In this document: positions 43,803-52,457 of the stretch, one piece after another
How the letters are laid out: the number at the start of each line of letters is the position of its first letter
Numbering within the stretch: position 1 is the first letter of the stretch
DNA from: Candidatus Krumholzibacteriia bacterium
Lineage (GTDB): Bacteria; Krumholzibacteriota; Krumholzibacteriia; WVZY01; JAKEHA01
DNA: 63,744 nucleotides
Assembly: GCA_029865265.1 (NCBI GenBank)
Contig: JAOUHG010000019.1
Span: 1-63,744 of the forward strand
Reading direction: 5' to 3'
Translations under genes and position numbers: made by a program
Notes under the pieces: generated by a model
Told to the model about the DNA's origin: nothing
What the model saw: the letters and a program-made list of their open reading frames with translations, nothing else
Databases searched by the model: none

Positions 43803-44116
43803 CTCCATCCTCTCACGGAATGGAGCCTCCGACAATCCCGGGGCGGTTCAGTCCATCTTCGGCGCAGGCAGTCGGATATTCTGACGGTTCTTCGGGACTT
43901 TTTGGTTGACAGGGCATCTCGTGTGAAACACACTTGTCTTCGCAGCCGGGGAGTTTCAAATCATTGTGGCAACGGGGAGGAGACCATCTCTTGGATCTCG
44001 CGAGGTGCCGCAACCAGCCGCATACCATTTCCTGCGTACCGCCAGAGTTGGCGGCGCGTTGTTCGACCAGTTCGGAGCGTCGATCTGAGCGTTCCCACTT
44101 GGTTGGCAGAGTTAGC

Positions 44117-44824
44117 TTGAGGCGAAGCATCGCCGCCATTCCGCAACTTCTGCTTTTTCCAGCCATTTTTGTTCTCATTTCCATGTTGTTCTGGGATGCG
44201 CCTTCGCATGCTGCAGAGATCGGGCGAATCGTGGATCGTGTTGAGGTTGGCGTTGGCTCTGTGGGTGGCGTAGGCCAGGTTTCTACTTTCAACGTGCAGA
44301 ATGCAGAACATGTTACTGCATTCGATGCAGTAGCGCTCAGACTGGTAGTATGCGGTCCAGAGGTAGTTTGGCGAATATTTCCTCTTGTTATGACGACTTG
44401 GGGAGCGGGAAATCCGTTCTTGAATATCTCAAGTGCCGATGGCGCCCACATGGAAATCGATGAGTTGATTGTGGGGGGGGGTGTCGGTCTGACGACAGGA
44501 ATTGGTTCCGCCACATTCGTTCTCACCGTTGGCGCAGCATACGTTCGAGAGAGCGTGAGTGCTGACTATACAGCGTGGTTTGGCGAGAGCGCGTCGTTCG
44601 TCCATGACGGCGCCGGCGCAATTCTGGGTGGTGCACTTCGCTTTCCGTTTGTTTCATTCGCCGACGTATTCGTCCAATACGAAGTCACCGTGCGGAAGCA
44701 ATACGAGACTTATGGGACATTCGCGCTGAACCGGGTCTATTCTTTCACCTCGTCCCATGCTCTGGACAGCGCGACTATCGGGATTAGTATTCCTCTCTCT
44801 CGGTCGGACCACGATGCGGAGTAG
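44117..44824 (+). CDS. exported beta-barrel-like protein of unknown function
   Basis: About 235 residues. A hydrophobic signal (IPQLLLFPAIFVLISMLFW, then APSHAAEIG) is followed by Gly- and Val-rich alternating strands (ELIVGGGVGLTTGIGSATFVLTVGAAYV, AILGGALRF, FVQYEVTV) and ends in SATIGISIPL, like a small porin-type barrel. The start is uncertain: TTG codons at 44117 and 44099 are the only options before the signal and no good ribosome site is seen; the open frame extends to 43934 without a plausible N-terminus. Base composition is less GC-rich than in the core genes, consistent with acquired cargo. Confidence 0.5.
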   Translation: MRRSIAAIPQLLLFPAIFVLISMLFWDAPSHAAEIGRIVDRVEVGVGSVGGVGQVSTFNVQNAEHVTAFDAVALRLVVCGPEVVWRIFPLVMTTWGAGNPFLNISSADGAHMEIDELIVGGGVGLTTGIGSATFVLTVGAAYVRESVSADYTAWFGESASFVHDGAGAILGGALRFPFVSFADVFVQYEVTVRKQYETYGTFALNRVYSFTSSHALDSATIGISIPLSRSDHDAE

Positions 44825-44864
44825 TTCCAGAACACGTCAGCGATAGCATGTCTGGGGGGATACA

Positions 44865-45055
44865 GTGTTCCATCCGCTCTGTTTGAAAAAGTTCGACTGC
44901 GCCTTTCTCGCAAGCATCGTGTGTCTGCTTGGCGCCATCGCGTGTAGCGTTGATGTTGTCCCCCCACCAGACGACTGTGCTGCAAACCCAGCGTTTGTTC
45001 TGTGGGTGGAGGCAAACGTTCAAGACGGAGTCACGACTGACTGGACCTCATATGT
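44865..45055 (+). pseudogene. lipoprotein gene truncated by IS256-family insertion
   Basis: GTG start after a G-rich ribosome site, then a lipoprotein signal (FDCAFLASIVCLLGAIAC) and a short mature part (VDVVPPPDDCAANPAFVLWV). The frame runs into the left inverted repeat of the insertion sequence and stops at TAA 45063-45065 inside it. No continuation was identified on the other side at 46375, so the 3' part seems lost. Confidence 0.55.
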
Positions 45056-46374
45056 GAGACTGTAAGCTTTTCTGTGTAACTGGCCTTGGACTACACTCTA
45101 TCAAGGAGGAAGGACCATGGCCAAGCCAGATCCCACCGACAAGTTCATCGACGACCTCATCCGGGGCAAGAAGCCCGAAGAGATCTTAGGCGACGAGGGC
45201 GTCCTCAAGCAACTGACCAGGCGGCTCGTCGAACGCGCGCTCGAAGGCGAGATGACGCATCATCTTGGCTACGAGCCTCACGCGCCCGAGGGCAAGAACA
45301 CCGGCAACTCGCGCAACGGCAAGACGACCAAGACCGTGATCGGCGAGAGCGGCGAGCTGGAGATCACGGTTCGCCGCGACCGCAACGCTGAGTTCGAGCC
45401 CAAGCTCATCGGCAAACGCCAGCGCCGGCTCCCCGGCTTCGACGACAAGGTGATCGCGCTCTACGCGCGCGGCATGACGACCCGGGAGATCCAGGGGCAT
45501 CTGGAGGAGCTTTACGGCGTCGAGGTGTCTCCGCAGCTGATCTCGGCGGTGACGGACTCAGTGATGGACGATGTGGCGACGTGGCAGAGCCGGCCACTCG
45601 ATCCGGTCTACCCGATCGTGTACTTGGACGCGCTTCACGTGAAGATGCGCCACGAGGGCCGCGTGCAGAGCCAGGCGGTGTATCTCGCGCTCGGAATCAC
45701 GCTTGAGGGGCGCAAGGAACTTTTGGGGCTCTGGATCGGCGAGAACGAAGGGGCGAAGTTCTGGCTCTCGGTGATGACGGACCTCAAGAACCGCGGCGTT
45801 CGGGACATCCTGATTGCGTGCGTCGACGGCTTGAAGGGCTTCCCGGACGCAATCGAGACCCTGTACCCGAAGACGCAGGTCCAGCTGTGCGTGATCCACA
45901 TGGTGCGCCACTCGCTCAAGTACGTGGGATGGAAGGATCGCAAGGCGGTCGCGGCTGACCTGCGCACGGTCTACACGGCCCCGACCGCTCAAGCGGCCGA
46001 AGAAGCGCTCGACGCGTTCGAGGCGAAGTGGGCGCCGCGCTTTCCGTCGATTGTGAAGAGCTGGCGGACAAACTGGGTGAACCTGATCCCGTTCTTCGAT
46101 TACCCGCCGGAGATCCGCAAGGTGATCTATACTACCAACGCCATCGAGTCGATCCAGGCGAGTCTTCGGAAGATGACGCGGCAGCGGGGCGCGTTTCCAA
46201 ACCAGGACAGCGTTCGCAAGGTGATCTACCTGGCGCTGTCGCGGATCTCGAGAAAGTGGAAGCGGCCGGTCCTTGACTGGGTCGCAGCCTTGAATCACTT
46301 CAGCGTGGTGTTTGAGGGAAGAATCTAAGCAGCAGGAGAAGATGGGTCAGTTACACAGAAATCTTGACACTCTC
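45056..46374 (+). mobile_element. IS256-family insertion sequence
   Basis: Imperfect 30-bp terminal inverted repeats at 45056-45085 and 46345-46374 (24 of 30 positions agree, including the shared TTTCTGTGTAACTG block) bracket one transposase gene. No 8- or 9-bp target duplication is visible at the borders, which suggests a rearrangement after insertion. Confidence 0.88.
45117..46328 (+). CDS. IS256-family transposase
   Basis: A 403-residue mutator-type DDE transposase. N-terminal zinc-ribbon-like/HTH part (GYEPHAPEGKNTGNSRNGK, GMTTREIQGHLEELYG), catalytic Asp in VYLDALHVKMR, Asp in ACVDGLKGFPDAI and Glu in TTNAIESIQASLRK. It is full length with a strong ribosome site (AAGGAGGAAGG), so the element may be functional. 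Confidence 0.95.
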   Translation: MAKPDPTDKFIDDLIRGKKPEEILGDEGVLKQLTRRLVERALEGEMTHHLGYEPHAPEGKNTGNSRNGKTTKTVIGESGELEITVRRDRNAEFEPKLIGKRQRRLPGFDDKVIALYARGMTTREIQGHLEELYGVEVSPQLISAVTDSVMDDVATWQSRPLDPVYPIVYLDALHVKMRHEGRVQSQAVYLALGITLEGRKELLGLWIGENEGAKFWLSVMTDLKNRGVRDILIACVDGLKGFPDAIETLYPKTQVQLCVIHMVRHSLKYVGWKDRKAVAADLRTVYTAPTAQAAEEALDAFEAKWAPRFPSIVKSWRTNWVNLIPFFDYPPEIRKVIYTTNAIESIQASLRKMTRQRGAFPNQDSVRKVIYLALSRISRKWKRPVLDWVAALNHFSVVFEGRI

Positions 46375-46528
46375 GCTGTTGGGCTGACCCTCCATGCGGT
46401 GGTTGCTGCGAGGAGAAGCCGAAGGATGACGGCATCCCTTACCAGGCCTTTCTCCCGGTGTTCCTCCGCAGCACGATCTGGCCGGCGCTCCGCGTCGTGG
46501 TTGTGTAGATCGCCGCAAGAGAGGGGGG

Positions 46529-47305
46529 ATGGTCATGCATGCATTAATCATAATCGTCGCGTTCGCTCTGGCGAGCGGCGGTGATGTGGCCGAGTTAGCC
46601 GCACAAGCGCAGTCCCTGTCGGTTTCTGCCGAAACGAAGGCGTCGGTCCCCGAGGTGTACCTGTACGGCAACTCAATACCCGGACCATACAAGGTTGACC
46701 TTGTCGGAGCGACCGTCCAGATCAACGGAATCCAGGTCTTTCCACCGCTCGTGGACCCCGGCCCCCCGCCACCGGAACCGACGCCTGAAGTGGTTGAGCG
46801 ACATGCGTTCAGTCAGCAAGGCTGGGCGCTTCGGCGGCAGATGGAAGCGGAGGGAAAGTGCTGTCGGGAGCTCGCGGACGCGCTGGCGGATTTTTATCGC
46901 GCGCGCACCGACCTCGTTGCGGAGGTCTCGGGAGTGACGGACCACAGCTTCTGGGTGAGGTGGACGGATGGGACGGAGAGCGAAACCCTTATTTCGCCTT
47001 CCGAACGATCGCAGACGCCGGAGGACAAGGCGCGTGGCCGTTGGAAACTCGTTCAGGAACTGCTCGAGAAGGGATGCATCATCATTATTTCGTCGTCCGG
47101 CGGTGTCACGGTTCCGCCGAACGACGCACAGCGACTCGAGGAGCTGCGTGCGGAGATCGCGCGCGCCCGCCGTACGCCGATCGACGTGTTCGGAACCGAA
47201 GCGACCCATTACACCGACGGGCGATGGGAAGGGAAGCACCTGCCGGCGGATATCGCTCGAGAGTTCGCCCGCCCGCGAAAGTTGAGCACCCAACAGGAGG
47301 ACTGA
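46529..47305 (+). CDS. exported protein of unknown function
   Basis: 258 residues with a signal peptide (LIIIVAFALASGG), a Pro-rich stretch near 80-90 and mostly helical, charged remainder (EELRAEIARARRTPI). No family is recognised. ATG 46535, with GGGGGG six bases upstream, is an equally good start. It ends one base before the C25-like gene and probably forms a unit with that gene and the propeller gene. Confidence 0.6.
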   Translation: MVMHALIIIVAFALASGGDVAELAAQAQSLSVSAETKASVPEVYLYGNSIPGPYKVDLVGATVQINGIQVFPPLVDPGPPPPEPTPEVVERHAFSQQGWALRRQMEAEGKCCRELADALADFYRARTDLVAEVSGVTDHSFWVRWTDGTESETLISPSERSQTPEDKARGRWKLVQELLEKGCIIIISSSGGVTVPPNDAQRLEELRAEIARARRTPIDVFGTEATHYTDGRWEGKHLPADIAREFARPRKLSTQQED

Positions 47306-47306
47306 A

Positions 47307-50189
47307 ATGCGACGCACCATCATCGTACTCGTCCTCCTAGGCATTCCGGCCGGAGCGTGGGCGCAGAACCAGACACCGAGTTCGAAGCAGGCGTTCCTGT
47401 TTCAGCCGTACTTCTTTGCTCTCGGAGACATGGGGGACGCCTACTTCGCGGCAGCGATCGACCAGGGCTACGTTGTCACTGAACGTTCGCAGCCTATCGC
47501 GACCACAACTCCCCAGTACGGGCTTTCCGACATGTTCTCCGGCCTTTCAGGCGGCTATGGGCTTTTCCTGCATTCCTCGCATGGGGGAGAGAATGGGACG
47601 GCTGCTGAGGCGTTCGAGTACACCCCGGACGGCCTGAGCGCGAGGGACAACAAGTACAACTACTACGTTACTCACGGCGTTCCAGCAGCAGACATCTACT
47701 CTGGCGAGTCCGCCCCCGATGGGTATCACATCAGCGTCCGACCGGCAGCGATCAGTTCGCGGTACGTCTCGGCCAACTCCATTGTCTACGTGATATCCTG
47801 CAGAGCGCACACGTGGAATGCGACCGCCTGGCCGAACTCTCGCTGCCGTCTGGGCTACACCCCGGACTGCTACCCCACGCCGGCGCGCAACGATGCGACC
47901 GCATTCTGGGACGCGATGCGCGGCGTGAATGGTGTCGCCAACCGAACGGTCACAAATGCAAAGAGCGGCACGATGATCGAGCTGGCGGGGGACGGTGCCA
48001 CGACGCTCACGCCGTGGGTCAGCGGATTCTCACACACCTCCGGGACTAGCATCCCGGGAACGCTTGCGATCTGGTGGACCTTCGACACGGGCACGAACCA
48101 GGCGGCCAATCCGATCGGTACCGACGGGATCGTACAGCTCGTCTCGTATGTTTGGGATTCGTCCACGCAACTCTCGGCGACTGTCCAGTGCGCGGGCGAC
48201 GGACAAGGGAACGTGTGGGCGAAGGGTGCGGCCATTGCAAGCGCCAACACGACGCAGTTGTTGCTGAACGGTTCGCGCAACTACTCCGTGCGCCTCACGT
48301 GCGGCGACAATCCCGCGGCGGACATCCACGGTATCACGTTCCGCGAGGGGATCGTGACCTTCGAGGTCGGTTCGGAGCCCGACATCGGACCCGGCGCCAA
48401 CGATCACTACGAGATCGAAGCGAGTACGTCGCCTACCGGTCCATGGCGTGTCGTGGCGATCGTGCCGGATGGCGCCGGTCGACGCGCGATCCGCATTGGC
48501 AATGCCGATCCGTTTGTTCGGCTGGTCGAGGTCGAGAAGGACGGTGACCGCCTCGTTCACAACACGGCGCGCGCGGACGCCGCAGCCCAGGTCGTGTTGA
48601 CGCCACCCTTGTCGGAAGAGGCGCGGCGGGAACGGTACGGAGAGCTCAAGCGCGGTCGAGCGCCCACGTTGGCTCAGCGCGCCTTACAAGTGACCGGCGA
48701 GACCGTCGTCGCATACGCGATCCCCGATCTTGTCTCGGTCGTCGAGTCCGAGATTGCATCATTCTGGAGCGCGCGGGGTGCCACGGTGACTGTGGTATCT
48801 ACCATCGGCTTCCCAAGCGACCCCGATGACTTTCGCTCGGCAGTCAAGGCCGACATCGCGAGTCGCGTGGGGAGCGGAACGGACGCGGTGCTCCTCGTCG
48901 GTGACGCGAACGATCACGTCCAGTTCATGGGCGCGGAGTATCCGTCGCTCTGGCTTCCCGAGAACGGCTGGGAGACGATTCGCCAGAACTACCTGGCCGG
49001 CGGTTATAGCGACCAGTCGAGCCGCGACGGAATCCCGACCTACTACTTCGCGGATACCGACCCGCGCAGCGTGAACATGGGGTACGTGACCCCGTACTGG
49101 ATGAGCGACTGGCCCTACGTCGACGTGGATGGCGACGGATTGCCCGACGTCCCGATTTCACGGTTACCCTTCACGACGCCCGATGAGGTGCAGGCATATG
49201 CAGGGAAGCTCCTCGAAACCCAGATCGGCGACTTTGGCGCCGAGAGAATCGGCTTGTTCGCCGGTGACGTCGATCATGGGGGAAACGAAGGAAGCGACAT
49301 CCTTGCCTCGATGGCAGCGATTGCGAACATTGCGACTGGCAGGCAGCTCGAATGGTTGTACGAATCCGGATATCCGTCGATCGTGGATCGCAACGCGGCA
49401 GCCGCTGACATCTGGAACAGCGCACGCCCGGAAGTGGTCTTCATCCTGAGCACTTGGTCGAACCGAAGCTGGCCGGGAGGCTTCTTCGACCAGACGGTGA
49501 CGCCGCCGTTCACGATGGACTACCTTGCCTCTCACACCGGCGTCGTCGTCGCACTCTCCTGCGGCGGTGCCAACTTCGCGCAGACCGAGGATAACGACTA
49601 TGGCCGACCGATCGGCGAGCGCTTCCTTGCGGAGTGGCTCAAGGGTGCCATCGTTTGGGTTGGGCCGACCGTCGGTACCTGGCAGCACGCGAACGACCCA
49701 CTCGCAATCTCGTTCGCCGAGGAGCTCTTCACCGACTTCTCGCGACCAATTGCCGCCTCGTACCTGGTGGCGCTCCGGCGGATCCTCATAGATCACGCGA
49801 ACCAGCCGGAGGTCGTCCGGTCAGTGCTCTCGACGTCTGTCCTCGGCGACCCGCTCGCCCGGGTCAACAGGACCCAGGTCGCGACGGCGGTCGGCGGCTC
49901 GCCTGGCCGCCTGCGGTTCGCCTTGGAGCAGAACGTGCCGAATCCCTTTAATCCGGTGACGCGGATCGGCTTCTCGGTGTCGGAACCGGGGCGCGTGTCG
50001 CTGCGTGTCTACGACGTGCACGGGCGACTCGTTGCCACGCTGACCGACGGCAGCTTCCCCGCTGGCCGGCACTCCCTGCTCTGGGACGGCAGGAACGCGC
50101 GCGGTGAGAGCGTGGCATCGGGACTGTACTTCTACCGGTTGCTAGCGGGGGACCGTTCGGAGAGCCGCAAGATGGTGATTCTGAAATGA
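47307..50189 (+). CDS. large secreted C25 (gingipain)-like protein with FlgD-like sorting tail
   Basis: 960 residues with a signal peptide (LVLLGIPAGAWA). An N-terminal caspase-like domain (about 30-230) carries His92 in HSSHGGENG and Cys165 in YVISCRAH, a plausible dyad. A second C25-type domain (about 460-850; LLVGDANDHVQFMGAEYPSLW) has Cys752 in ALSCGGANF, but the GHG that should supply His reads STWSN, so it seems inactive. The C-terminus is an FlgD-Ig type sorting domain (NVPNPFNPVTRIGFSV, LYFYRLLAG, KMVILK), as used for surface secretion in FCB bacteria. The next gene overlaps its stop. Confidence 0.8.
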   Translation: MRRTIIVLVLLGIPAGAWAQNQTPSSKQAFLFQPYFFALGDMGDAYFAAAIDQGYVVTERSQPIATTTPQYGLSDMFSGLSGGYGLFLHSSHGGENGTAAEAFEYTPDGLSARDNKYNYYVTHGVPAADIYSGESAPDGYHISVRPAAISSRYVSANSIVYVISCRAHTWNATAWPNSRCRLGYTPDCYPTPARNDATAFWDAMRGVNGVANRTVTNAKSGTMIELAGDGATTLTPWVSGFSHTSGTSIPGTLAIWWTFDTGTNQAANPIGTDGIVQLVSYVWDSSTQLSATVQCAGDGQGNVWAKGAAIASANTTQLLLNGSRNYSVRLTCGDNPAADIHGITFREGIVTFEVGSEPDIGPGANDHYEIEASTSPTGPWRVVAIVPDGAGRRAIRIGNADPFVRLVEVEKDGDRLVHNTARADAAAQVVLTPPLSEEARRERYGELKRGRAPTLAQRALQVTGETVVAYAIPDLVSVVESEIASFWSARGATVTVVSTIGFPSDPDDFRSAVKADIASRVGSGTDAVLLVGDANDHVQFMGAEYPSLWLPENGWETIRQNYLAGGYSDQSSRDGIPTYYFADTDPRSVNMGYVTPYWMSDWPYVDVDGDGLPDVPISRLPFTTPDEVQAYAGKLLETQIGDFGAERIGLFAGDVDHGGNEGSDILASMAAIANIATGRQLEWLYESGYPSIVDRNAAAADIWNSARPEVVFILSTWSNRSWPGGFFDQTVTPPFTMDYLASHTGVVVALSCGGANFAQTEDNDYGRPIGERFLAEWLKGAIVWVGPTVGTWQHANDPLAISFAEELFTDFSRPIAASYLVALRRILIDHANQPEVVRSVLSTSVLGDPLARVNRTQVATAVGGSPGRLRFALEQNVPNPFNPVTRIGFSVSEPGRVSLRVYDVHGRLVATLTDGSFPAGRHSLLWDGRNARGESVASGLYFYRLLAGDRSESRKMVILK

Positions 50190-51424
50190 ACGCACGTGCG
50201 AATCAGCATAGAGGTCAGAGTGTACCAGGTCGGTGCGCCGTGGTCGTATTCACCTTTGTCGCCTTCGTGTTCGTTCATGGCGTGGTGGCCGCGGCGACGC
50301 AGGGCAGCGAGCGCGCTACCATGCGCGACGGTGTCAAGTACGTCGTGAATCCAGGCGTCGGTACCGAGCCAGCGAGGGTATTGACGACAACTGAGCTCTG
50401 GCGACGAGGCGGCGAGGAGGACGAGGTCGTCTTCGGAACGATCGGGGACATCGTCCGCGACCGGCTGGGCAACGCGTACGTCCTGGACAACCAGTTGAGC
50501 GCGATCCACGTGATAGGGCCGGACGGCGCGTACGCGGGCACTGTAGGTCGCAAGGGCGAAGGCCCGGCGGAGTTCCGCATGGCGAGTGGAATCGTGCTGC
50601 TGGAGGACACCGTGCTGTGCATCACCCAGGTGATGCCGGCACGGGTGGTCAAGCTGAGCACGGGCGGCCATGCCCTTGGCGACCATCCCCTCTCACGCGA
50701 CCTCGTCACCTCGTACCTCAACGGATGCGCGGTCGTCGATGGCCGCCTGGCCGTCAAAGCGAGTCGGATGACACGCGACAAGACGTCCGTAGCGCTGCAA
50801 ACGGTGTTTGGCGTGCTGGACGAGACCGGCACCCTGGCCAAGACGTACTGGGAGCGGTTCCAGAAAGCCGACTTCGCGAACATGCAGTTCGACGAGAAAG
50901 CGGACGCGGAGCCGGTGTGGGCGTTCGGATCTGAGGGCCGACTGTATATCAACAGTGATTGGGACCGGTATGCGATCGAGGTGGTGGGTCCGGGCAAGAA
51001 GGTGGAGCACGTGATCGAGCGCGCGTATGAGCACCTGCCACGCTCGGCCGATGATCTTGAGGCGGTCGAAAAGCAGAAGCGGGCCGGGGAGATCTCCCCG
51101 GAGACCAGGGTCAGCGCGACCGAGCGCGATGTCGTGCGGCTGTTCCCGCGACACGACGGCTCGCTCTGGGTACTCTCGAGCCGCGGCGATCACGAGGTTC
51201 CCAGCGGCGTTATCGCGGTGTTCGACGAGTTCGATCGCGCGGGCGTGTTTGTGCGGTCGCTGACGGTGCAGGGGCCGCGGCATCCACACCTCGATGAGTT
51301 CTACCTGGTGGACGATCTCGTGTTTGTGGTAGTGAACGGCGCCAGCGGGAGTACCACGAGTAACGAGACCTCCGCGAGCGGGGAGATCGAGATCGTGTGC
51401 CTGCGCATGAGCGTGGGTCGCTAG
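50186..51424 (+). CDS. exported 6-bladed beta-propeller protein
   Basis: 412 residues with a signal segment (VVVFTFVAFVFVHGVVAAA). The propeller signature is GDIVRDRLGNAYVLDNQLSAIHVI followed by GTVGRKGEGPAEF, the hallmark of the 6-bladed propeller family common in Bacteroidota-like genomes. Its start overlaps the end of the C25-like gene (ATGA), indicating co-translation. No catalytic residues are identified; a binding role is inferred. Confidence 0.78.
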   Translation: MNARANQHRGQSVPGRCAVVVFTFVAFVFVHGVVAAATQGSERATMRDGVKYVVNPGVGTEPARVLTTTELWRRGGEEDEVVFGTIGDIVRDRLGNAYVLDNQLSAIHVIGPDGAYAGTVGRKGEGPAEFRMASGIVLLEDTVLCITQVMPARVVKLSTGGHALGDHPLSRDLVTSYLNGCAVVDGRLAVKASRMTRDKTSVALQTVFGVLDETGTLAKTYWERFQKADFANMQFDEKADAEPVWAFGSEGRLYINSDWDRYAIEVVGPGKKVEHVIERAYEHLPRSADDLEAVEKQKRAGEISPETRVSATERDVVRLFPRHDGSLWVLSSRGDHEVPSGVIAVFDEFDRAGVFVRSLTVQGPRHPHLDEFYLVDDLVFVVVNGASGSTTSNETSASGEIEIVCLRMSVGR

Positions 51425-51434
51425 GGCTGCGGCC

Positions 51435-52022
51435 GTGTCGCGGAAAGCGCAGACTCGGGCGATCGCCGCGTGGGCGCTCACCGGTCTGTCTTCTTTCGCC
51501 CTGTTGGACACCGACGCTTCGGCCGCCGCATTGCACGGGCTGGGTTGCCCGTGCCCCGAGAGTCCGCCGTCGTGGATCGCCTACCCCGATTCAGTCCGCG
51601 GGGCGCCGGACTTCTTCAGGAAATCCTCCATCCAGGTCCAAGAGGTTGTGCTGTGCGAGCGCGGCGTCCACTTTCTCTTTCGGAGCAAGCAAGCCGCGAA
51701 AATGCGGGAGACCTGCCTCTTCATCGGCGAACCGACGCTCGATCAGAGCCTGCAGCGACTCCCTGCGGATTCCATTCCGAGCGATATCGATTTTGAGCGA
51801 ATGACCGAGCGCTTGGAGGCGGACCGCAGTGTGTTCGCCGAGCGGATGAAGTCGCTGCGGAGCATCCTCCGTCAGCCAGCGAATGGAAACCACCGTGTGG
51901 TTTTCAAGACGGGATGGTTCCGGAATGCCCCGAGGGTCTACCCAAGTGCACCGATCAAGTTTCGATGGAACGGACAGTCGGTCGAGCTGCCCGGCGTCTT
52001 GGATGTCTACTTTCGGGAGTAG
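51435..52022 (+). CDS. exported protein of unknown function following the propeller gene
   Basis: 195 residues from a GTG start. Signal-like start (AIAAWALTGLSSFALL, ASAAA), then CPCPESPPSW and a mixed charged region with no recognised domain. It follows the propeller gene by ten bases in the same orientation. The stretch 52023-52149 after it holds nothing recognisable. Confidence 0.5.
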   Translation: MSRKAQTRAIAAWALTGLSSFALLDTDASAAALHGLGCPCPESPPSWIAYPDSVRGAPDFFRKSSIQVQEVVLCERGVHFLFRSKQAAKMRETCLFIGEPTLDQSLQRLPADSIPSDIDFERMTERLEADRSVFAERMKSLRSILRQPANGNHRVVFKTGWFRNAPRVYPSAPIKFRWNGQSVELPGVLDVYFRE

Positions 52023-52149
52023 CGCCACGAGAGTGTGAACATGCTCTTCGAAGGCGTGCGAGAAGCGTTCCTGGACAGCATGACAGACATGGCAAGGCTC
52101 CAGTTCCCGTGGGACGCTGGTGTCCAATGAAGCGCCAAACCCCTCCTTG

Positions 52150-52344
52150 CCCTCACGGACCCTCGTCATCCCCGGTTCGCAAAACGGTTCGCGCGAGGGT
52201 GACGTCCGCATCTGGCTGTGATTTCTTCGAGTTAGCAGCGTTGAAAGAGGATTATGATTCCGCTGCTCTAACCAGCTGAGCTACTCCGCCCACCCGTTCA
52301 AAATCGTATCTGTCGCCGGGAATGGATTCCGGAAACACGGAAGG
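52150..52344. repeat. first copy of a 195-bp direct repeat containing att site and tRNA 5' half
   Basis: Positions 52150-52344 match 54142-54336 over their whole length with few differences. Each copy consists of an arm with CCCTCG/CGAGGG inverted pairs around GCAAAACGGTTC, the 46-bp tRNA 5' half (here 52249-52294) and the former tRNA leader. This is the right boundary of the main element and left boundary of the 2-kb unit. Confidence 0.85.
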
Positions 52345-52358
52345 CTGTCGCGGGCTGG

Positions 52359-52387
52359 AATCTAGCGCATGCCGGAACGTGTGTCAA
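52359..52387 (-). promoter_or_regulatory. orphan tRNA promoter (first copy)
   Basis: Leftward TTGACA-17-TAGATT (TTGACA complement of 52382-52387, TAGATT complement of 52359-52364). It points at the truncated tRNA 5' half at 52249-52294 and would transcribe into the right end of the main element. Confidence 0.65.
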
Positions 52388-52457
52388 TCGGGTCAGAAGG
52401 GGCCACCGGCGGGGACGCCGGGGGCTCCACGGTTCTGAAACGGTTCGCGCGAAGATC

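Noticed and set aside
43567-43884. Single 105-codon gene after the integrase
   Set aside because: Only its middle part is protein-like; after about 43705 the sensible reading shifts frame, so it is reported as a frameshifted small gene instead.
52249-52294. Second and third CAT-anticodon tRNA genes at 52249 and 54242
   Set aside because: Both carry only the 5' half; the sequence diverges within the anticodon stem and no T-arm or acceptor 3' strand follows.
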